Below, piece by piece: positions 37,040 to 40,091 of a stretch of 40,091 nucleotides of DNA (position 1 is the stretch's first letter; each line of letters begins with the position of its first letter). The stretch comes from Betaproteobacteria bacterium (GTDB lineage Bacteria; Pseudomonadota; Gammaproteobacteria; Burkholderiales; Burkholderiaceae_C). The translations under genes and the position numbers were made by a program. Where the stretch lies: NCBI GenBank assembly GCA_947448675.1, contig CANFOR010000002.1:1-40091 (forward strand), in the 5' to 3' direction. The notes beneath the pieces are model-generated. The model did not search any database. It was not told the origin of the DNA and saw only the letters and a list, made by a program, of their open reading frames with translations.

Positions 37040-38920
37040 TTAGCCTGCCAAGCGCGCCTCCAACTTAGCCTTGTTCACCACCAGTGCTTGCGGCAGGTGG
37101 TGGGCCAGTTGGGTGAACAGGGCTTCGTGCAGCTTGAGCTCGGCGCGCCATTGGCCAGCGTCCATGCGGGTCGCGGCTTCGAACTGCGCGGGCGTGAAGT
37201 TCAAACCGGCCCAGTTGATTTCTTCATACGCCGGGCTCACGCCAAAGGCGTGGTCTACGCCCTGGGCATTGCCCTCGACGCGGTCGATCATCCACTTGAG
37301 CACGCGCATGTTTTCACCGTAGCCGGGCCAGACAAATTTGCCGTCTGCGCCTTTGCGGAACCAGTTGGTGGTGAAAATGGCGGGCAGCTTGGTGCCCGAG
37401 GTTTTGGCCGCAGCGGCGAGCGACTCGCCCATGTTGAGCCAATGCTGAAAATAGTCGCTCATGTGGTAGCCGCAAAACGCGATCATGGCGAAGGGGTCGC
37501 GGCGCACCACGCCTTCTTGGCCAACGATGGCGGCGGTGGTTTCGCTGCCCATGGTGGCGGCCATGTACACGCCCTCGACCCAGTTGCGCCCCTGCATGAC
37601 CAGGGGCACGGTGTTGCTGCGGCGGCCGCCGAAGACAAAGGCGTCGATCTTCACGCCGCGCGGGTCGTCCCATGCGGGGTCGAGCGCGGGGTTGTTGGTG
37701 GCGGCCACGGTAAAGCGGGCATTGCCGTGGGCGGCTTTGACGCCGGTGGCCTTGGCAATCTCTGGCGTCCAGTCTTTGCCCTGCCAGTCGATGCAATGCG
37801 CGGGGGCCTCGCCCATGCCTTCCCACCACACGTCGCCGTCGTCGGTCAGGGCCACATTGGTGAAGATCACGTCTTGGTGCAGGCTGGCCATGCAGTTGGG
37901 GTTGGTGAGCTGGTTGGTGCCGGGGGCCACGCCAAAGTAGCCCGCTTCGGGGTTGATCGCGCGCAGGGTGCCGTCGGCCTGCGGCTTGATCCAGGCAATG
38001 TCGTCGCCCACGGTGGTGACCTTCCAGCCCTCAAAGCCTTGGGGCGGTACCATCATGGCGAAATTGGTTTTGCCGCAGGCGCTGGGGAAGGCCGCAGCGA
38101 CATGGTATTTTTTACCCTGCGGGTTGGTCACGCCCAAGATGAGCATGTGCTCGGCCAACCAACCCGTGCCGTCGCCCTGCACGGCTTGCAAGCCCATGTT
38201 GCTGGCGATGCGCAGCGCAAAGCATTTTTTGCCTAACAAGGCGTTGCCACCGTAGCCCGAACCGAAGCTCCAAATTTCGCGCGTCTCGGGGTAGTGCACG
38301 ATGTATTTGGTTGGGTTGCAAGGCCACTTCATGTCGGCCTGGCCGGGCTGCAGCGGCACACCCACGGTGTGCACGCAGGGCACAAACTCGCCGTCTAGGC
38401 CCAATACGTCGTACACGGCTTGGCCCATGCGCGTCATGATCTTCATGTTCACTGCCACGTAGGGGCTGTCGCTCAGCTCCACGCCAATGTGGGCGATGGG
38501 GCTGCCCATGGGGCCCATGCTGAAGGGCACCACGTACATGGTGCGGCCTTGCATACAGCCGTCAAACAGGGGCTGCAAGGTGGCGCGCATCTCGGCGGGG
38601 GCGACCCAGTTGTTGGTCGGGCCCGCTTGGTCTTGGGTGGCGCTGCAAATGTAGGTGCGGTCTTCGACGCGGGCTACGTCGGTCGGATCGGAACAGGCCA
38701 AAAAGCTATTGGGCCGTTTGGCCGGGTTGAGCCGGGTGAACACACCAGCGTCCACCAATTTTTGGCACAGGCGCTGGTATTCGGCGTCAGAGCCGTCGCA
38801 CCATTCGATGGCGCTGGGCTTGCACAGGGCCACCATGTCGGCGACCCAGGCGATGAGTTTGGCGTTTTTAACGTAGGTGGGGGTGCCCAGGCCCAAGCCC
38901 TTCATAGCAGGTGAATTCAC
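37040..38920 (-). CDS. pckG: Phosphoenolpyruvate carboxykinase (GTP)
   Basis: 626 residues from GTG 38920, supported by GAGG 9 bases upstream; an ATG five codons later (38905) lacks this site. The GTP-PEPCK P-loop with its hyper-reactive Cys is [13 protein letters not shown] (Cys282). Substrate and Mn-binding blocks follow ([25 protein letters not shown]). The enzyme converts oxaloacetate and GTP to PEP and CO2, the first step of gluconeogenesis. Length and motifs are normal for the GTP class, not the ATP class. Confidence 0.96.
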   Translation of the reverse strand: MNSPAMKGLGLGTPTYVKNAKLIAWVADMVALCKPSAIEWCDGSDAEYQRLCQKLVDAGVFTRLNPAKRPNSFLACSDPTDVARVEDRTYICSATQDQAGPTNNWVAPAEMRATLQPLFDGCMQGRTMYVVPFSMGPMGSPIAHIGVELSDSPYVAVNMKIMTRMGQAVYDVLGLDGEFVPCVHTVGVPLQPGQADMKWPCNPTKYIVHYPETREIWSFGSGYGGNALLGKKCFALRIASNMGLQAVQGDGTGWLAEHMLILGVTNPQGKKYHVAAAFPSACGKTNFAMMVPPQGFEGWKVTTVGDDIAWIKPQADGTLRAINPEAGYFGVAPGTNQLTNPNCMASLHQDVIFTNVALTDDGDVWWEGMGEAPAHCIDWQGKDWTPEIAKATGVKAAHGNARFTVAATNNPALDPAWDDPRGVKIDAFVFGGRRSNTVPLVMQGRNWVEGVYMAATMGSETTAAIVGQEGVVRRDPFAMIAFCGYHMSDYFQHWLNMGESLAAAAKTSGTKLPAIFTTNWFRKGADGKFVWPGYGENMRVLKWMIDRVEGNAQGVDHAFGVSPAYEEINWAGLNFTPAQFEAATRMDAGQWRAELKLHEALFTQLAHHLPQALVVNKAKLEARLAG

Positions 38921-39006
38921 GTTAGATCCTCAAGTTATCAATTGAAGCCACAATAGCGGCGAACAGAGTTGCGGTAAAAAGTTACCAAGTGGTTACCAAC
39001 TATTCT

Positions 39007-39870
39007 ATGCACAATTTATACGAACACGATTTGAACCCCATAAGCAGACATCGGCAATGCGTAAACCATCCAGGTACACCCCACATTACCGCAGCATGCC
39101 TTGAGCGTCGATACTATTTATTGACACTCTTGGCTGCAGGCTGGGGCCAATCCCATGCCCAAAACAAGCCCCCCAGTGGGTCGGTGCGGGTGGTTGCTGC
39201 GAGTGATCTCAAATTTGCGTTGGACGACTTGGTGGCCCGATTCACCTCGGAAACATCCACGAATGTGAGCCTTTATTTCGGTTCATCGGGTAGTTTGGCA
39301 GCCCAGATACGCCAAGGCTTGCCTGCAGACCTATTTATGTCTGCCGACGAATCGTTGGTCTACGAGTTGCATGCGCAAGGCCTATTGCGCAACACTGGCG
39401 CACTCTATGGCGAGGGCCGCATCGCCCTGATTGCATCGGCACAGTCTCAGTTGCCATTGGATGAAAATTTTTCTGGGGTTCGCACCAACTGGGCCCAAGT
39501 CAACAAATTTGCCATTGCCAACCCTCAACATGCGCCTTATGGTCGCGCAGCCAAAGAGGCCTTGCAAAAATGGGGCGTGTGGGATTTTGTCCAATCGAAG
39601 TTGATCCTCGGTGAAAACATTTCGCAGGCGACCCAGTTCATAACCACTGGTGCCGCCCAAGTCGGCATTACCGCCTTGTCTTTGGCCCTTACCGGAGCTT
39701 TGGCTCCCAGCACGCGATACCTTGTGCTGCCAAATCGTCTGCATTCGCCTTTGAAGCAACGGATGGCGCTTACCAAAAACGCCAGCGAAGAAGCGGCCCA
39801 ATTTTTTGTTTGGCTGCAAAGCCCCGGCAGCAAGTTGGTGTTGCAAAAATATGGGTTTGCAACCCTCTAG
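39007..39870 (+). CDS. ModA-like periplasmic anion-binding protein, start uncertain
   Basis: The mature domain is clear: VRVVAASDLKFALDDLVARF, LYFGSSGSLAAQIRQGLPADLFMSADESLVYEL, and QATQFITTGAAQVGITALSLAL match the molybdate/tungstate-binding ModA family. The signal-like segment RRYYLLTLLAAGWGQSHA (about 39110-39170) lies in frame with the domain, but no good start codon precedes it. The in-frame ATG at 39007 would give an odd 30-residue leader. An ATG at 39096 is out of frame by one base; removing one C after it would give a normal signal peptide. A start frameshift or a non-standard start is possible. No modB/modC genes follow. Confidence 0.72.
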   Translation: MHNLYEHDLNPISRHRQCVNHPGTPHITAACLERRYYLLTLLAAGWGQSHAQNKPPSGSVRVVAASDLKFALDDLVARFTSETSTNVSLYFGSSGSLAAQIRQGLPADLFMSADESLVYELHAQGLLRNTGALYGEGRIALIASAQSQLPLDENFSGVRTNWAQVNKFAIANPQHAPYGRAAKEALQKWGVWDFVQSKLILGENISQATQFITTGAAQVGITALSLALTGALAPSTRYLVLPNRLHSPLKQRMALTKNASEEAAQFFVWLQSPGSKLVLQKYGFATL

Positions 39871-39883
39871 CAGAGTAAAAAGT

Positions 39884-39931
39884 GGCCAAGTAGCGCACCA
39901 AATCTGCGTGTGACGCTCTATTTTTTATAGC
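39884..39931 (-). repeat. 48-base interspersed element, copy 11 (intergenic, between modA-like and carboxypeptidase genes)
   Basis: Minus-strand GCTAT, AAAAAAT, AGAGCG, ACGCA at positions 23-27, TTGGTGCGCTAC, GGCC, then ACTTTTTAC. It occupies most of the 71-base space between two convergent stops, where its hairpins could end transcription. Confidence 0.78.
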
Positions 39932-39941
39932 GTCTTGACGT

Positions 39942-40091
39942 TTACTTGATCCACAAACGCAAAGCGTCCCAGGTGCGGCCCAAAAAGCCTGCGGGCTCCA
40001 CCGCTTCGAGCGCCACCAGCGGGGTTTCTACCACCACCTGCTCGCCCACCGTTACTTTCAAGCTGGCCACTGGCTGGCCCAGCGCAAAGGG
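39942..40091 (-). CDS. PBP5/6-type D-alanyl-D-alanine carboxypeptidase, C-terminal end only
   Basis: Fifty codons ending in TAA, continuing beyond the window. The sequence LKVTVGEQVVVETPLVALEA then GFLGRTWDALRLWIK matches the C-terminal beta domain and membrane-bound amphipathic helix of the DacA/DacC family. These are penicillin-binding proteins that trim the peptidoglycan stem peptide. The gene has no start within the window, so its catalytic domain is not seen. The call rests on the tail only. Confidence 0.75.
   Translation of the reverse strand, partial: PFALGQPVASLKVTVGEQVVVETPLVALEAVEPAGFLGRTWDALRLWIK

Noticed and set aside
36983-38236. A 417-codon plus-strand open frame
   Set aside because: It lies fully antisense to pckG, which has clear PEPCK motifs; long antisense frames are common in GC-rich genes.

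Overview
The window looks like chromosomal DNA of a betaproteobacterium, most likely family Comamonadaceae (Rhodoferax/Limnohabitans/Polaromonas-like). This rests on gene content and protein style: an atpIBEFHAGDC operon, a PhaM-type PHB granule protein, GTP-dependent PEP carboxykinase, fairly high GC and strong use of CTG/GCC/GGC codons. The genus is an inference. No rRNA, tRNA, CRISPR array, insertion sequence or phage gene was seen.

Layout. (1) 1-2993, plus strand: end of a TonB-dependent receptor, a YcnI-like DUF1775 protein and a PCu(A)C copper chaperone, together a probable copper acquisition set. (2) 3026-5070: PhaM-like protein and a FIST-domain protein, translationally coupled. (3) 5075-8797: type II NADH dehydrogenase (minus), a divergent LplT-PlsC fusion whose acyltransferase His is replaced by Gln, and a small membrane protein. 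(4) 8821-16527, minus: the complete F1Fo ATP synthase operon atpI-B-E-F-H-A-G-D-C with a -10 box upstream and a terminator downstream, then a stand-alone cyclic-nucleotide-binding protein. (5) 16661-22394, plus: CopD-like membrane protein, a lipoprotein of the metallo-beta-lactamase fold, then YbeD-like protein, P-loop kinase, lipB, periplasmic thioredoxin, CcdA-like protein and lipA. (6) 22475-24733: a YjjJ/HipA-type kinase behind a palindromic promoter, and an EamA exporter. (7) 24807-35165: a large lipoprotein and an envelope caspase cluster. It holds one caspase-family protein on plus, and on minus an OmpA-like protein, a CHASE2 sensor without an output domain, an SH3/caspase/EF-hand/DUF4384 protein and a further caspase-family protein. 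The three minus genes from CHASE2 onward overlap by 4 and 1 bases. (8) 35330-36926: LysR regulator and divergent small membrane protein. (9) 37040-40091: pckG, an orphan ModA-like protein with an unclear start, and the 3' end of a PBP5-type D,D-carboxypeptidase.

Two things stand out. First, a 48-base interspersed element (GCTAY, 7 A/T-rich bases, RTAGCT, 4 bases, ACGCA, then a second potential hairpin and usually a T-rich tail) occurs in ten full-length copies and one shortened copy. Copies lie on both strands and often inside genes. 48 bases is 16 codons. The four sense coding copies are all read in the same frame, and the three antisense copies in gene bodies share another frame, so the element is translated as extra peptide. 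Second, the caspase cluster has signal peptides, a CHASE2 receptor, an OmpA domain and a canonical EF-hand loop. This suggests an extracytoplasmic, possibly calcium-responsive protease system rather than a cytoplasmic suicide system.
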